DNA of 36,505 bases from DATLED01 sp046597375 (lineage in GTDB: Bacteria; Actinomycetota; Acidimicrobiia; Acidimicrobiales; CADCTF01), in contig JBKJKM010000262.1 of assembly GCA_046597375.1 (NCBI GenBank), forward strand, positions 1 to 36,505. Reading direction: 5' to 3'. A program made the translations under genes and the position numbers. Positions 17,968 through 25,618 of this stretch are shown piece by piece. Within the stretch, counting starts at the first letter, position 1. Each line of letters begins with the position of its first letter. The notes under the pieces were generated by a model that was given only the letters and a program-made list of their open reading frames with translations, had not been told where the DNA came from and did no database searches.

Positions 17968-19461
17968 CTAGGAGTCCAGCCGGGCGATCAGCTCGGCCGG
18001 GCTCGAACATCCATCCAACAACGTATCGACAATGTCAGCGGTACCTCTTAGCGGTTCCATCATCGGCACGCGTCGGAGGGGCTCGGCGCCGAGGTCGAAG
18101 ACGAGGGAGTCCCAGTTGGCCGCAGCGATGGATGGCGCCCACTTCTGGAGGCACTTGCCCCGGAAGTAGGCGCGCGTGGTGCGGGGAGGCTCGGAGACGG
18201 CGGCCTGCACCTCCTCCTCGGACACGATTCGCTCGAGTTTCAGCCGCTCGAACAACGACTTGGTCGGCCGGACGTCGTGGTACTGGAGGTCCATGGCGGC
18301 GAGGCGAGCGTCGTTCCAGTCGAGGTCGTGGCGATCCTTGTAGGCCGACAACAACCGGTACTTCGCCACCCAGTCGAGCTGTCCGGACAGCGACATGGGG
18401 TCGGCCTCGAGGGCCGTCAGCACGGCCTCCCACCGCTGCAACAGCTCGTCGCCGACGGATTCGGGCCCGACGGCGAGCAGGCCGCGGTCCTCGGCATACT
18501 TCCGGGCCAGGTCGAAGTACTCCCACTGCATCTCGAGGGCCGTCATCTTCGAGCCGTCCGCCAACTCCAGCGGCAACGACAGCGACAGGTCGTAGGACAC
18601 CTTGCGCAACGACTGCACCGGCGCCGCTAGTGAGAAGTCGCGATCGCCGAAGACGTCGTCCTCGATCATGCACAACACGATGGACGTGATCCCGACCTTG
18701 AGGAAGGTGGAGACCTCGGCCAGGTTGGCGTCGCCGACGATCACGTGGAGGCGGCGGTACTTCTGGGCGTCGGCGTGCGGCTCGTCTCGGGTGTTGACGA
18801 TCGGCCGTTTCAACGTCGTCTCGAGCCCGACCTCCTCCTCGAAGAAATCCGCACGCGAGGTGAGCTGGAACGGCACCTCCATGCCGAACGTGGACGACGC
18901 TTCAGTGCCGACCTTGCCGGCACCCGTGTAGATCTGCCGGGTGATGAAGTGCGGCATGACGTGTTGCACGATGCGCCCGAACGGCACCTGGCGATCCATG
19001 AGGTAGTTCTCGTGGGTGCCATAGGAGTTGCCCTTGCCGTCGGAGTTGTTCTTGTAGACGACGATGCCTTGACCGTTGGCCAGAGAGCGCTCCGCCGCGT
19101 CCATCGACGCCGCCAGGATGCGCTCTCCCGCTTTGTCCCACACCACGATCTGGCGGGCGTCGGAGCACTCGGGCGACGAGTACTCCGGGTGGGCGGGGTC
19201 GACGTAGTACCGCGCCCCGTTGGTCAGGACGGCGTTGACCAGATGGGTCTCGATGTCCGGCGGCATCGACCCCTCGCGAGCGAAGCCGCGCGCATCTCGG
19301 CCGGGCGACTCGTCTTCGAAATCCCAGTCGACCTTGCGCTGGAGCTCCTGGACGTAGGCGTTGATGAGCACCGAGGAAGCGGCGATCGGGTTGGACTCGC
19401 CCACGCCGCGCTGTTGGATGCCGTACTCCGTCTCGAGCCCGAACACCTTTTGCAACGCCAT
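17968..19461 (-). CDS. dop: Pup deamidase/depupylase Dop
   Basis: A 497-residue PafA homologue that deamidates Pup-Gln to Pup-Glu and also removes Pup from substrates. The opening KVFGLETEYGIQQ has the metal-binding Glu. The Dop-specific insertion (Dop loop) is visible at about 46-66 (DFEDESPGRDARGFAREG). The catalytic Asp is D88 in YYVDPAHPEYSSPEC. NNSDGKGNSYGTHENYL and NTRDEPHADAQKYRRLHVI are family blocks. It is separated from mpa by an inverted repeat and followed 15 bases later by pup. I see no strong ribosome site for the ATG at 19459-19461. Confidence 0.98.
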   Translation of the reverse strand: MALQKVFGLETEYGIQQRGVGESNPIAASSVLINAYVQELQRKVDWDFEDESPGRDARGFAREGSMPPDIETHLVNAVLTNGARYYVDPAHPEYSSPECSDARQIVVWDKAGERILAASMDAAERSLANGQGIVVYKNNSDGKGNSYGTHENYLMDRQVPFGRIVQHVMPHFITRQIYTGAGKVGTEASSTFGMEVPFQLTSRADFFEEEVGLETTLKRPIVNTRDEPHADAQKYRRLHVIVGDANLAEVSTFLKVGITSIVLCMIEDDVFGDRDFSLAAPVQSLRKVSYDLSLSLPLELADGSKMTALEMQWEYFDLARKYAEDRGLLAVGPESVGDELLQRWEAVLTALEADPMSLSGQLDWVAKYRLLSAYKDRHDLDWNDARLAAMDLQYHDVRPTKSLFERLKLERIVSEEEVQAAVSEPPRTTRAYFRGKCLQKWAPSIAAANWDSLVFDLGAEPLRRVPMMEPLRGTADIVDTLLDGCSSPAELIARLDS

Positions 19462-19477
19462 CGGGTCGAACTTACCG

Positions 19478-19524
19478 TTCTGTGAAGGTCTACCGACCCA
19501 TACGGTTAGGAGACCTTCACAGAA
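19478..19524. repeat. Perfect 14-bp inverted repeat between mpa and dop
   Basis: TTCTGTGAAGGTCT (19478-19491) is exactly complemented by AGACCTTCACAGAA (19511-19524). The spacer is 19 nt and can itself form a 4-bp stem (ACCG/CGGT) with a 7-nt loop. It fills most of the 75-base gap between the mpa stop (19537) and the dop start (19461). Neither strand has a T tract after it. It may be a U-less terminator, an operator, or an attenuator in the dop leader. Confidence 0.85.
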
Positions 19525-19536
19525 TGGGATGCGGGG

Positions 19537-21282
19537 CTAGAGGTATTGGCCGGTGCCGACGCGTTCGATCGCCTTGCCGCCGGTGGTCTCGCCGGCCTTG
19601 TCGCGGTCCTTGAGGAGGATGCGCATGTAGACGATGCGCTCGCCCTTCTTGCCGGAGATCTTGGCCCAGTCGTCGGGGTTCGTGGAGTTGGGGAGGTCTT
19701 CGTGCTCCTTGTACTCCTGGCGGATCGAATCGAGCAGGTGCTGGGTGAGGATGCCCCGCCCGTTGCCGGCGATCTCCCGCTTGATGGCCAACTTCTTGGC
19801 CCGGCGGACGATGTTCTCGATCATGGCGCCGGAGGAGAAGTCCTTGAAGAACATGACCTCCTTGTCACCGTTCTGGTACGTGACCTCGATGAAGCGGTTC
19901 TCGTCGTCGGTCGAGTACATGACCTCGACGGTCTTCTCGATCATCACGGCGACGGCCTTGGCCGGGTCTCCGCCGCCGAGGGACTCGACCTCATCGGCGT
20001 CGAGCGGGAGGTCGGCCCGCAGGTAACGCGAGAAGATCTGGGCGGCGTTCGTGGCGTCGGGACGCTCGACCTTGATCTTCACGTCGAGACGGCCGGGGCG
20101 CAGGATGGCCGGGTCGATCAGGTCTTCGCGGTTGGAGGCACCGATCACGATCACGTTCTTCAGCGTCTCCACGCCGTCGATCTCGGCCAGGAGCTGGGGG
20201 ACGATCGTGGACTCCATGTCCGAGCTGATGCCGGTGCCCCGGGTGCGGAACAGGGAGTCCATCTCGTCGAAGAAGACGATGACGGGCACGCCCTCCTCCG
20301 ACTTCTCCCGGGCCCGCTGGAAGACGAGCCGGATCTGGCGCTCCGTCTCGCCGACGTATTTGTTGAGGAGCTCGGGTCCCTTGATGTTGAGGAAGTACGA
20401 CTTGGCGCCGACCTTGCCCGTGACCTCGCTCACCTTCTTGGCGAGGGAGTTGGCGACGGCCTTGGCGATGAGCGTCTTGCCGCACCCCGGAGGCCCGTAC
20501 AAGAGGATGCCCTTGGGCGGGGGCAGCTCGAACTCCTTGAACAGGTCACGGTGCACGAACGGCAGCTCGACGGCGTCCATGATCGCTTCGATCTGCTCGT
20601 CGAGGCCGCCCACGTCCTCGTAGGAGATGTCGGGCACCTCCTCGAGCACGAGCTCCTCGACCTCCGGTCGCGGCAGCTTCTCGGTGAGCAATCCGGTCCG
20701 GGAGTCCATGAGGAGGGTGTCGCCGGCTCGCAGTTTCACCGAGCCGTCCATGAGCGCCTCCGAGAGATCGACGACGCGCTCCTCGTCGGCCCGGCCGACG
20801 ATCATCGCCCGCTTCCCGTCCTCGAGGATCTCCTTGAGGGTGACGGCTTCACCGGTCAGCTCGGGACCGCGCGCCAAGACGATGTTGAACGACTCGTTGA
20901 GCACGACCTCCTGGCCCTTGTGCAGCTCGGTGTCCTCGAGATCGGGATGCAACGCGACGCGCATCTTCCGCCCACCGCTGAAGATGTCGACCGTCCCGTC
21001 CTCGTTGCGGCCGAGGTACGTGCCGTAGGCCGAGGGCGGCTGTGTGAGCTTGTCGACCTCGTCGCGCAACGTTGCGATGTGCTCGCGCGCCTCTCGCAGG
21101 GTGTAGGTCAACTTCTCGTTCTGCGAGACGGCCTGGGCCAGCTGGCCCTTGGTCTCGAGCAGCTTCTCCTCGAGCGTCCGCACCCGCTTCGGCGCCTCGG
21201 AGAGCCGGCGACGGAGGGTGTTGACCTCCTCCTCGAGCACCATGGCGTGCTCTCGCAGCTCGACCAGTTCGGCATCGGACAT
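19537..21282 (-). CDS. mpa: Proteasome-activating AAA ATPase Mpa/ARC
   Basis: A 581-residue hexameric unfoldase that binds Pup and feeds substrates to PrcAB. I chose the ATG at 21280-21282, preceded by AAAGGAGGTG; an in-frame ATG 27 bases upstream lacks such a site. An N-terminal coiled coil (about 5-80) binds Pup. Two OB domains follow (about 85-210). The AAA domain has Walker A GPPGCGKT (263-270), the pore loop KYVG (308-311), Walker B VIVFFDEMDS (334-343) and an Arg-finger region LRPGRLD. The C-terminus is GQYL, the tail that docks into alpha-ring pockets. All elements look functional. Confidence 0.98.
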   Translation of the reverse strand: MSDAELVELREHAMVLEEEVNTLRRRLSEAPKRVRTLEEKLLETKGQLAQAVSQNEKLTYTLREAREHIATLRDEVDKLTQPPSAYGTYLGRNEDGTVDIFSGGRKMRVALHPDLEDTELHKGQEVVLNESFNIVLARGPELTGEAVTLKEILEDGKRAMIVGRADEERVVDLSEALMDGSVKLRAGDTLLMDSRTGLLTEKLPRPEVEELVLEEVPDISYEDVGGLDEQIEAIMDAVELPFVHRDLFKEFELPPPKGILLYGPPGCGKTLIAKAVANSLAKKVSEVTGKVGAKSYFLNIKGPELLNKYVGETERQIRLVFQRAREKSEEGVPVIVFFDEMDSLFRTRGTGISSDMESTIVPQLLAEIDGVETLKNVIVIGASNREDLIDPAILRPGRLDVKIKVERPDATNAAQIFSRYLRADLPLDADEVESLGGGDPAKAVAVMIEKTVEVMYSTDDENRFIEVTYQNGDKEVMFFKDFSSGAMIENIVRRAKKLAIKREIAGNGRGILTQHLLDSIRQEYKEHEDLPNSTNPDDWAKISGKKGERIVYMRILLKDRDKAGETTGGKAIERVGTGQYL

Positions 21283-21344
21283 GGGCACACCTCCTTTGGA
21301 ACGGACCATACACGGGGGTCATCAGCAACCGATGGACAGGCGAG

Positions 21345-21385
21345 TTGCATTTACGCACCCCGGACCGGGTAAATTGCCAAGGCAA
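21345..21385 (+). promoter_or_regulatory. Candidate promoter and small palindrome upstream of the ferredoxin gene
   Basis: TTGCAT (21345-21350) could be a -35 box and GTAAAT (21369-21374) a -10 box, with an 18-base spacer. TTGCCAAGGCAA (21374-21385), 5-bp arms around AA, lies at the expected transcription start and might be an operator. The match is only fair. Confidence 0.35.
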
Positions 21386-21413
21386 CCCCAACCGCACGAG
21401 GTGAGGAACTTCC

Positions 21414-21653
21414 ATGGGCATGAAGGTCTGGATCGATCAGGATCTCTGCACGGGCGACGGTCTGTGCGAGGAGATCGCTCCGTCCGTGTTCACGTTGCTC
21501 GACGACGGGCTCGCCTATGTGAAGGAGGGCGACAAGATCTTCAACCCGGGCGGCCCCGAGGGCCTGGCCAACGTCGCCTCAGGCATGGAGGAAGCCACCA
21601 TCGAGTCCGCCGAAGAGTGCCCCGGCGAGTGCATCTTCATCGAGATCGAGTAG
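21414..21653 (+). CDS. Small single-cluster ferredoxin
   Basis: A 79-residue ferredoxin with ATG at 21414 and a GAGGTGAGG ribosome site. Cysteines: C12 and C18 in CTGDGLC, then C69 and C73 in CPGECI. The C-x5-C plus distal C-P pattern fits the [3Fe-4S] ferredoxins that donate electrons to cytochromes P450 and similar enzymes; C73 is additional. The middle Cys of a [4Fe-4S] motif is replaced (Gly/Asp). DDGLAYV between the cluster motifs is also typical. No P450 or reductase is nearby, so the partner is unknown. Its stop codon abuts the marP stop directly. Confidence 0.88.
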   Translation: MGMKVWIDQDLCTGDGLCEEIAPSVFTLLDDGLAYVKEGDKIFNPGGPEGLANVASGMEEATIESAEECPGECIFIEIE

Positions 21654-22829
21654 TCACCGGTTGAGGCAGCTCCGGGTGTCGGCATCGGCGCTTGGGGCCT
21701 TGTTGTAGGTCTGGACGACGCCATCGAGCTCGGCCCCGGTGAGCGCGTAGGCGGTGCCCGGCCGGTCCGGAGCGATGGCGAACGCCACCCCGACGACCTT
21801 CCCCTCGCCGTCGACGAGCGGCCCGCCGGAATCTCCGGGCCGGAGGCTGGCGGCGAGGATGAAGACTTGTCGACGAGTCGGATCGCCGTAGATCCCTTCG
21901 CCTTCGGCCGTCACCTCGTCGCTGATGCGCGCCGGCGCCGCCCGCACGATCTCCTGACCGCCGGGGTGGCCGAACACCGCGCCGGTCTCGCCCGCTTCCG
22001 CGTTGGCGCGACCGAGCGACGGCAGGCCCAGCTTGTCGACCCGCAGCACGGCCAAGTCGCGCTGGGCGTCGAAGACGGCGACTTCGGCCCTGAGCCGTTT
22101 GCCGTCGGGACGGACGACGTCGACCTCGTCCTCGCCCGCCACCACGTGGGCGTTGGTCACGACCAGGTTCTCGCTGATCACGAAGCCGCTGCCCTCCTGT
22201 ATCCGGTCGCACGCCTCCCCCATCACCTTCACCGTCGATGCGCTCACTGTCGCCTGCACCTCCGGATCGAGGCCGGAGTCGACGGGCGGGAGGCCGGCGT
22301 CGGGCGCAGGCTGCAACGCGTCGAACACCCGCGGGAAGCCGCGCTCGTCGATGATCTTGCGCACCGTCTGGGTGGCGTCCGGCGGGTCGGGGAACGAGGC
22401 GTTCACGCCTCTCGCCAACACCGACCCACGCGCTTGGCGAGCGGGCCATCCGGCGACGTCGGCCAGCGTCGGGAGTGAGAGCCAAAGCGCGATCACGATG
22501 CTCATCGCACCGGCCACTGCGCCGACCGCCCGATCGAGGGTGCGCGCGCCACCGAGGGGAAGCACGCCCCGCACGCGATGACCGACCACGAGTCCGATGG
22601 CCTGCCCGATGAACGTGCCGACGATGAGCACGGTCACGGCGACGAGGAGGCGACCCGACGCCGTCGGCAACGAAAACGACGACAGCACGATCGGCAGGAG
22701 GCGCAGGGCAATGAAGAAGCCGACGGCGACCCCGATCCACGACGCCACGCGTGCCAGGAACCCGACACGGAAGCCGCCGAGGGCGGCGGCGATCACCGCG
22801 GCGATGAGCACGACGTCGAGGAGGTTCAT
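21654..22829 (-). CDS. marP: MarP-like membrane serine protease (CvpA domain plus trypsin-like domain)
   Basis: A 391-residue protein. Four membrane helices in the first ~120 residues form a CvpA-like domain. A linker leads to a periplasmic chymotrypsin-like protease. The triad is H228 (VVTNAHVV), D258 (FDAQRDLAVL) and S334 (LRPGDSGGPL). C207 (GEACDRI) and C388 (RSCLNR) correspond in position to the disulfide pair of mycobacterial MarP, which stabilises the active form. Mycobacterial MarP supports acid resistance by processing a cell-wall hydrolase; the same role here is inferred. ATG start; 22 bases after the trmI stop, so probably the same transcript. Confidence 0.92.
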   Translation of the reverse strand: MNLLDVVLIAAVIAAALGGFRVGFLARVASWIGVAVGFFIALRLLPIVLSSFSLPTASGRLLVAVTVLIVGTFIGQAIGLVVGHRVRGVLPLGGARTLDRAVGAVAGAMSIVIALWLSLPTLADVAGWPARQARGSVLARGVNASFPDPPDATQTVRKIIDERGFPRVFDALQPAPDAGLPPVDSGLDPEVQATVSASTVKVMGEACDRIQEGSGFVISENLVVTNAHVVAGEDEVDVVRPDGKRLRAEVAVFDAQRDLAVLRVDKLGLPSLGRANAEAGETGAVFGHPGGQEIVRAAPARISDEVTAEGEGIYGDPTRRQVFILAASLRPGDSGGPLVDGEGKVVGVAFAIAPDRPGTAYALTGAELDGVVQTYNKAPSADADTRSCLNR

Positions 22830-22851
22830 CGAGCCCGCCGGCCGGGATCGC

Positions 22852-23625
22852 TCAGGTGCCGACCAGGCGGGCGGCGGTCAAGAAGCCGGTGTGGGCGACC
22901 ATGCGGTGATCGGGCCGCACCGACTGGCCCTCCACGTGCCACGTGCGCTGGAGCACCTCGAGAGACTCGGCCATGTCGAAGCGGCTTTCGACCATCGCCT
23001 CTCGCAACTGTGCGACCTGACCGATCGTCGGCAGGTACGAGACGAGGATGCCGCCCGGGTGAAGGGCGACCTCGGCCATCTTCACCACCTTCCACGGCTC
23101 GGGCAGGTCGAGCACGATGCGGTCGAGGTCGGTCTCGTCGATGCCGTCATAGATGTCTCGCTCCTCCACGCGGTAGCGCTCGAGCGCCGAGGGGCCGAGG
23201 AAGGCGGCGACGTTCTCCTCGGCCTTGGCCTTGAAGTCGGCCCGCAACTCATAGCCCACGACGTCGGCGCCGGCGCGCAGCAGGGTCATCGAGAGCGCTC
23301 CGCTGCCGACGCCGGCCTCGAGCACCCTGGCGCCGGGGAAGATGTCGGCCAGCAGGAGGATCGGGCCGAGGTCCTTCGGATAGATGACCTGGGCCCCGCG
23401 CGGCATCTTCAACACGAAGTCGCTGAGGGTCGGCCGCACGGCGAGGTAGCGCGCACCGGCGGTGGAACGCACGGTGATGCCCTCGGGTTGGCCGATCAGC
23501 TCGTCGTGGCGGATGAACCCGGCGTGGGTGTGGAACTCCCCCTCCGGTGCCAGCGTCACGAGGTAGCGGCGGGTCTTCGAATCGATGAGCAGGGCGCGGT
23601 CGCCGGCGCCGAACATGCGGCTCAC
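22852..23625 (-). CDS. trmI: tRNA (adenine-N1)-methyltransferase TrmI
   Basis: A 257-residue SAM-dependent methyltransferase that makes m1A58 in the tRNA T-loop. An N-terminal beta domain (about 1-65) includes FHTHAGFIRHDELIG. PRGAQVIYPKDLGPIL leads into the SAM site VLEAGVGSGALSM (motif I). LDLPEPWKVV is the catalytic DLPxPW-type motif IV, and HPGGILVSYLPTIGQV follows. The GTG start overlaps the ttuA stop as GTGA. Linkage to ttuA and the TtuB-like gene groups two T-loop modification enzymes in one operon. Confidence 0.95.
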   Translation of the reverse strand: MSRMFGAGDRALLIDSKTRRYLVTLAPEGEFHTHAGFIRHDELIGQPEGITVRSTAGARYLAVRPTLSDFVLKMPRGAQVIYPKDLGPILLLADIFPGARVLEAGVGSGALSMTLLRAGADVVGYELRADFKAKAEENVAAFLGPSALERYRVEERDIYDGIDETDLDRIVLDLPEPWKVVKMAEVALHPGGILVSYLPTIGQVAQLREAMVESRFDMAESLEVLQRTWHVEGQSVRPDHRMVAHTGFLTAARLVGT

Positions 23626-24548
23626 GCTGTTGTCGATCGGTCAGGCGGGGCCACTCGCGCCACGAGCTTGCAGAAGGCACAGACCTCGCCGGTGGTCGGT
23701 GAGCCGCACGATGGGCACTCCCGCAGGTCCTCGCGCGATGCCTCGGCGGTCGGAGCGAACTTGTCGGCGCCCCGGGCCAGGAAGCCGAAGTAGAAGGCGT
23801 TCTTGGTGCCAGGCGACTGGTCCTCGATGGCGTTCAACGCCTCCTTGTAGCCGAGGTGCTTGTTGCCGACGGCGTTCGGACACTCCTCGACCTGATAGTC
23901 GATGCCCTGCAACACGCAGTAGGCCGCCATCTCGCGCTCGCCGAGGCGAACCAGGGGCTTGACCTTCTTCACGAAACCGTCGGCGGCCGGCAGCACCGGG
24001 AGCTGGCGACCGAGGTAGTCGGCCTCCCACCGCAGAACGTTGCCGAAGAGCACCGCCGCCTCGTCGTCGAGGTTGTGGCCCGTCGCCACGACGTCGTAGC
24101 CACCGTCACGCGCGGCGGCGTTGAACAAGTGACGCTTCGAGAGTCCGCAGGCCGAGCAGGGCACGCGCCGCGTTATGGCCGCCGCCTTGGGAATGTCGAA
24201 GCCATGCTCGCTCGGGAGATCGACCTCGATCAGCGTGGCGTCACGCCGGGCCGCGAACGCCCGCGTGAGGTCTCCGGACTCGTCGCTGTACTCCCCGATC
24301 CCGAGCCCGAGGTAAAGCCCATCGGCGGCGTACCCCAGGTCGAGGAGAATGTCCCACAGGGCGAGGGAGTCCTTACCGCCCGACACGGCGACGAGCACGC
24401 GTGCGTCGGGCGGGAACATCCGGAACTCGTCGATCGCCTTCTTCACCTGCTCTCGGGTGTGGTGGAGGAAGCACTCCTTGCAGAACGCTGCGTTGTGGCG
24501 GCGCAGCTCGATGACGATCTCCGGTGCGCGACATCGCCGGCATTTCAT
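23622..24548 (-). CDS. ttuA: TtuA-like tRNA 2-thiolation enzyme
   Basis: About 308 residues from ATG at 24546-24548, which overlaps the previous stop as ATGA; an upstream in-frame start would overlap more. An N-terminal zinc finger uses C3, C6, C23 and C26. The PP-loop is SGGKDS (56-61). Three cysteines placed as in TtuA bind a [4Fe-4S] cluster: C131 and C134 (PCSACG) and C223 (EECPN). A C-terminal zinc ribbon has CPSC and CAFC. TtuA adenylates U54 (or its methylated form) in tRNA and inserts sulfur delivered by TtuB thiocarboxylate. The adjacent upstream gene encodes such a carrier. Confidence 0.92.
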   Translation of the reverse strand: MKCRRCRAPEIVIELRRHNAAFCKECFLHHTREQVKKAIDEFRMFPPDARVLVAVSGGKDSLALWDILLDLGYAADGLYLGLGIGEYSDESGDLTRAFAARRDATLIEVDLPSEHGFDIPKAAAITRRVPCSACGLSKRHLFNAAARDGGYDVVATGHNLDDEAAVLFGNVLRWEADYLGRQLPVLPAADGFVKKVKPLVRLGEREMAAYCVLQGIDYQVEECPNAVGNKHLGYKEALNAIEDQSPGTKNAFYFGFLARGADKFAPTAEASREDLRECPSCGSPTTGEVCAFCKLVARVAPPDRSTTA

Positions 24549-24772
24549 CGCCGCCGCCCCGCCCCGGCATCCCAACCGGCACCGCCGGAGATGACGGGGC
24601 GCACCTCGACGGTGTCGTCATCGGCCAGCACGACGTCGCCAACGACGAGGGTGTCACCTCGGATGACGAGCACCGATTCCCGGTTCAGGCCCAACTCGGT
24701 CAGGAGGGCGGCGACGCGCTTCGGGCCCGGCACCTCGAGATCCCGGCTCGGGTTGCGGAGCCGCACCTTCAC
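24545..24772 (-). CDS. TtuB-like ubiquitin-fold sulfur carrier with C-terminal extension
   Basis: A 75-residue beta-grasp protein of the MoaD/ThiS/TtuB class. The GTG at 24770-24772 overlaps the previous stop as GTGA. KVRLRNPSRDLEV is the first hairpin, VAALLTELGLNRESVLV the helix and second strand, and DGDT-like DDDTVEVRPVISGG the end of the fold. Sulfur carriers normally end at the diglycine. Here GG (63-64) is followed by eleven residues, AGWDAGAGRRR, before TGA. Adenylation and thiocarboxylation of the C-terminal Gly would need removal of that tail. The neighbouring ttuA makes it the likely sulfur donor for tRNA thiolation. Confidence 0.85.
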   Translation of the reverse strand: MKVRLRNPSRDLEVPGPKRVAALLTELGLNRESVLVIRGDTLVVGDVVLADDDTVEVRPVISGGAGWDAGAGRRR

Positions 24773-24990
24773 GGCTTGTCGCCGAGGCGGACGTCGGCGT
24801 GGTGCGTGATGATCAGCGCCTGCCCGGCCAACAGCTCCTCGGAGTAGACGACGTCCTCGGTGCCGCCGGCGACGCGACGGAAGGCCTTCACGGCACCGAT
24901 GACGGCGAAGAGGGTCATCCAATTGCGCGAGCCGCCGAAGAAGCCCTTGCGAACGGCCGTGCGCCACAGCAGACGGCCGAGTGCCCCCAC
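24769..24990 (-). CDS. Small hypothetical protein in the ttu operon
   Basis: A 73-residue protein. The GTG at 24988-24990 directly follows the upstream TAG with no bases between. The N-terminal half is basic and partly hydrophobic (LGRLLWRTAVRKGFFGGSR, then NWMTLFAVIGAVKAFRRV), suggesting membrane association. The C-terminal half has VVYSEELLAGQALIITH, a pattern I associate with small actinobacterial proteins of unknown role. It overlaps the TtuB-like gene by 4 bases. Confidence 0.65.
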   Translation of the reverse strand: MGALGRLLWRTAVRKGFFGGSRNWMTLFAVIGAVKAFRRVAGGTEDVVYSEELLAGQALIITHHADVRLGDKP

Positions 24991-25212
24991 CTAGACCCGC
25001 CGGATCTCGACGACCGTGGACTTCCTCTTCCCCTTGCGGCGGCCGAGGAAGTAGACGGCGCCGAGCACGGCGACGGCGGCGACACCGGCGACGATCATGG
25101 CAACTGGCTTGGCCGCCGTCGCCGTCGTGTCGACCTGGCCGCGGATCTCACGGAGCTTGGCTTCGATGTCGGAGCGGTCGACGGTCTTGTCGTTGTCGGG
25201 AGACGGGGTCAC
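24991..25212 (-). CDS. Small membrane protein with N-terminal helix
   Basis: A 73-residue protein. A charged, probably helical N-terminus (DRSDIEAKLREIRGQVDTT) precedes one membrane helix (about 36-57: AMIVAGVAAVAVLGAVYFLG) and a basic tail (RRKGKRKSTVVEIRRV), so the C-terminus should be cytoplasmic. No named family recognised. The GTG start overlaps the stop of the holin-like gene (GTGA). Confidence 0.65.
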   Translation of the reverse strand: MTPSPDNDKTVDRSDIEAKLREIRGQVDTTATAAKPVAMIVAGVAAVAVLGAVYFLGRRKGKRKSTVVEIRRV

Positions 25213-25550
25213 GAGCGGGTTCCCTTGCGACGCTTGGCGGCGCCGATGGCGGAGGCCGAGAGGGCCACGACGACGACGCAGAGGAGGAAGGTGATCAGGT
25301 AGGGAGCGAACGACCAGTTGCCGTCGAACACCTCGGGAAGCTCGGTCTGCAGACCGCGCAGTAGGGCCAACACGAGGAGCACAAGGCCGTTGGCCAACAG
25401 GAGCGAGCCGGCGACCCCGAAGGCGATGAAGCGTCCGAGGCCCTTGATCGGCTCGAGCGTCTCCTGCTTGGCGTAGGTGACCACGAGGTCTTTGAGCTCG
25501 ACGGCGAGCGCCGGGATGCCTTTGGACGACGATGGGGACGAACCGGGCAA
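25209..25550 (-). CDS. Putative holin-superfamily (DUF1469-like) membrane protein
   Basis: About 113 residues from a TTG at 25548-25550, which has AGAGGAT five bases upstream. No ATG or GTG lies in a suitable place, and the frame upstream runs through a hairpin and into the next gene. VELKDLVVTYAKQETLEPIKGL is an amphipathic helix. It is followed by two membrane segments (about 43-66 and 80-102) separated by a loop, then a basic tail. This is the usual plan of actinobacterial phage-holin-family/DUF1469 proteins, which are chromosomal and not evidence of a prophage. The function is unknown. Confidence 0.75.
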   Translation of the reverse strand: MPGSSPSSSKGIPALAVELKDLVVTYAKQETLEPIKGLGRFIAFGVAGSLLLANGLVLLVLALLRGLQTELPEVFDGNWSFAPYLITFLLCVVVVALSASAIGAAKRRKGTRS

Positions 25551-25565
25551 GACGATCCTCTGACT

Positions 25566-25617
25566 CGAGGGCGGGCTGGGGACGTCGCAGGCTACCGCCG
25601 ACGACGACCCGCCCTCG
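25566..25617 (-). repeat. 10-bp inverted repeat right after the Lon-N-domain gene
   Basis: CGAGGGCGGG (25566-25575) is perfectly complementary to CCCGCCCTCG (25608-25617). Inside the 32-nt loop, CGTCG (25583-25587) and CGACG (25599-25603) can also pair. It begins one base after the stop codon at 25619-25621 on the minus strand. There is no T tract. It could be a U-less terminator or an attenuator that separates the upstream dacB-lon-like pair from the holin/ttu genes. Confidence 0.7.
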
Positions 25618-25618
25618 G

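Noticed and set aside
19546..21372. 608-codon plus-strand frame opposite mpa
   Set aside because: Mpa has complete AAA motifs. The opposite frame is low-complexity Val/Leu/Asp/Glu with no recognisable domain.
24545..24967. 140-codon frame that continues upstream of the TtuB-like start
   Set aside because: The upstream part is Arg-rich shadow of the small protein at 24769-24990. The GTG at 24770-24772 with the GTGA overlap explains the real gene.
25209..25550. Holin-family protein as a sign of a prophage
   Set aside because: Chromosomal DUF1469/holin-superfamily proteins are common in actinobacteria. No lysin, capsid, integrase or other phage gene is nearby.
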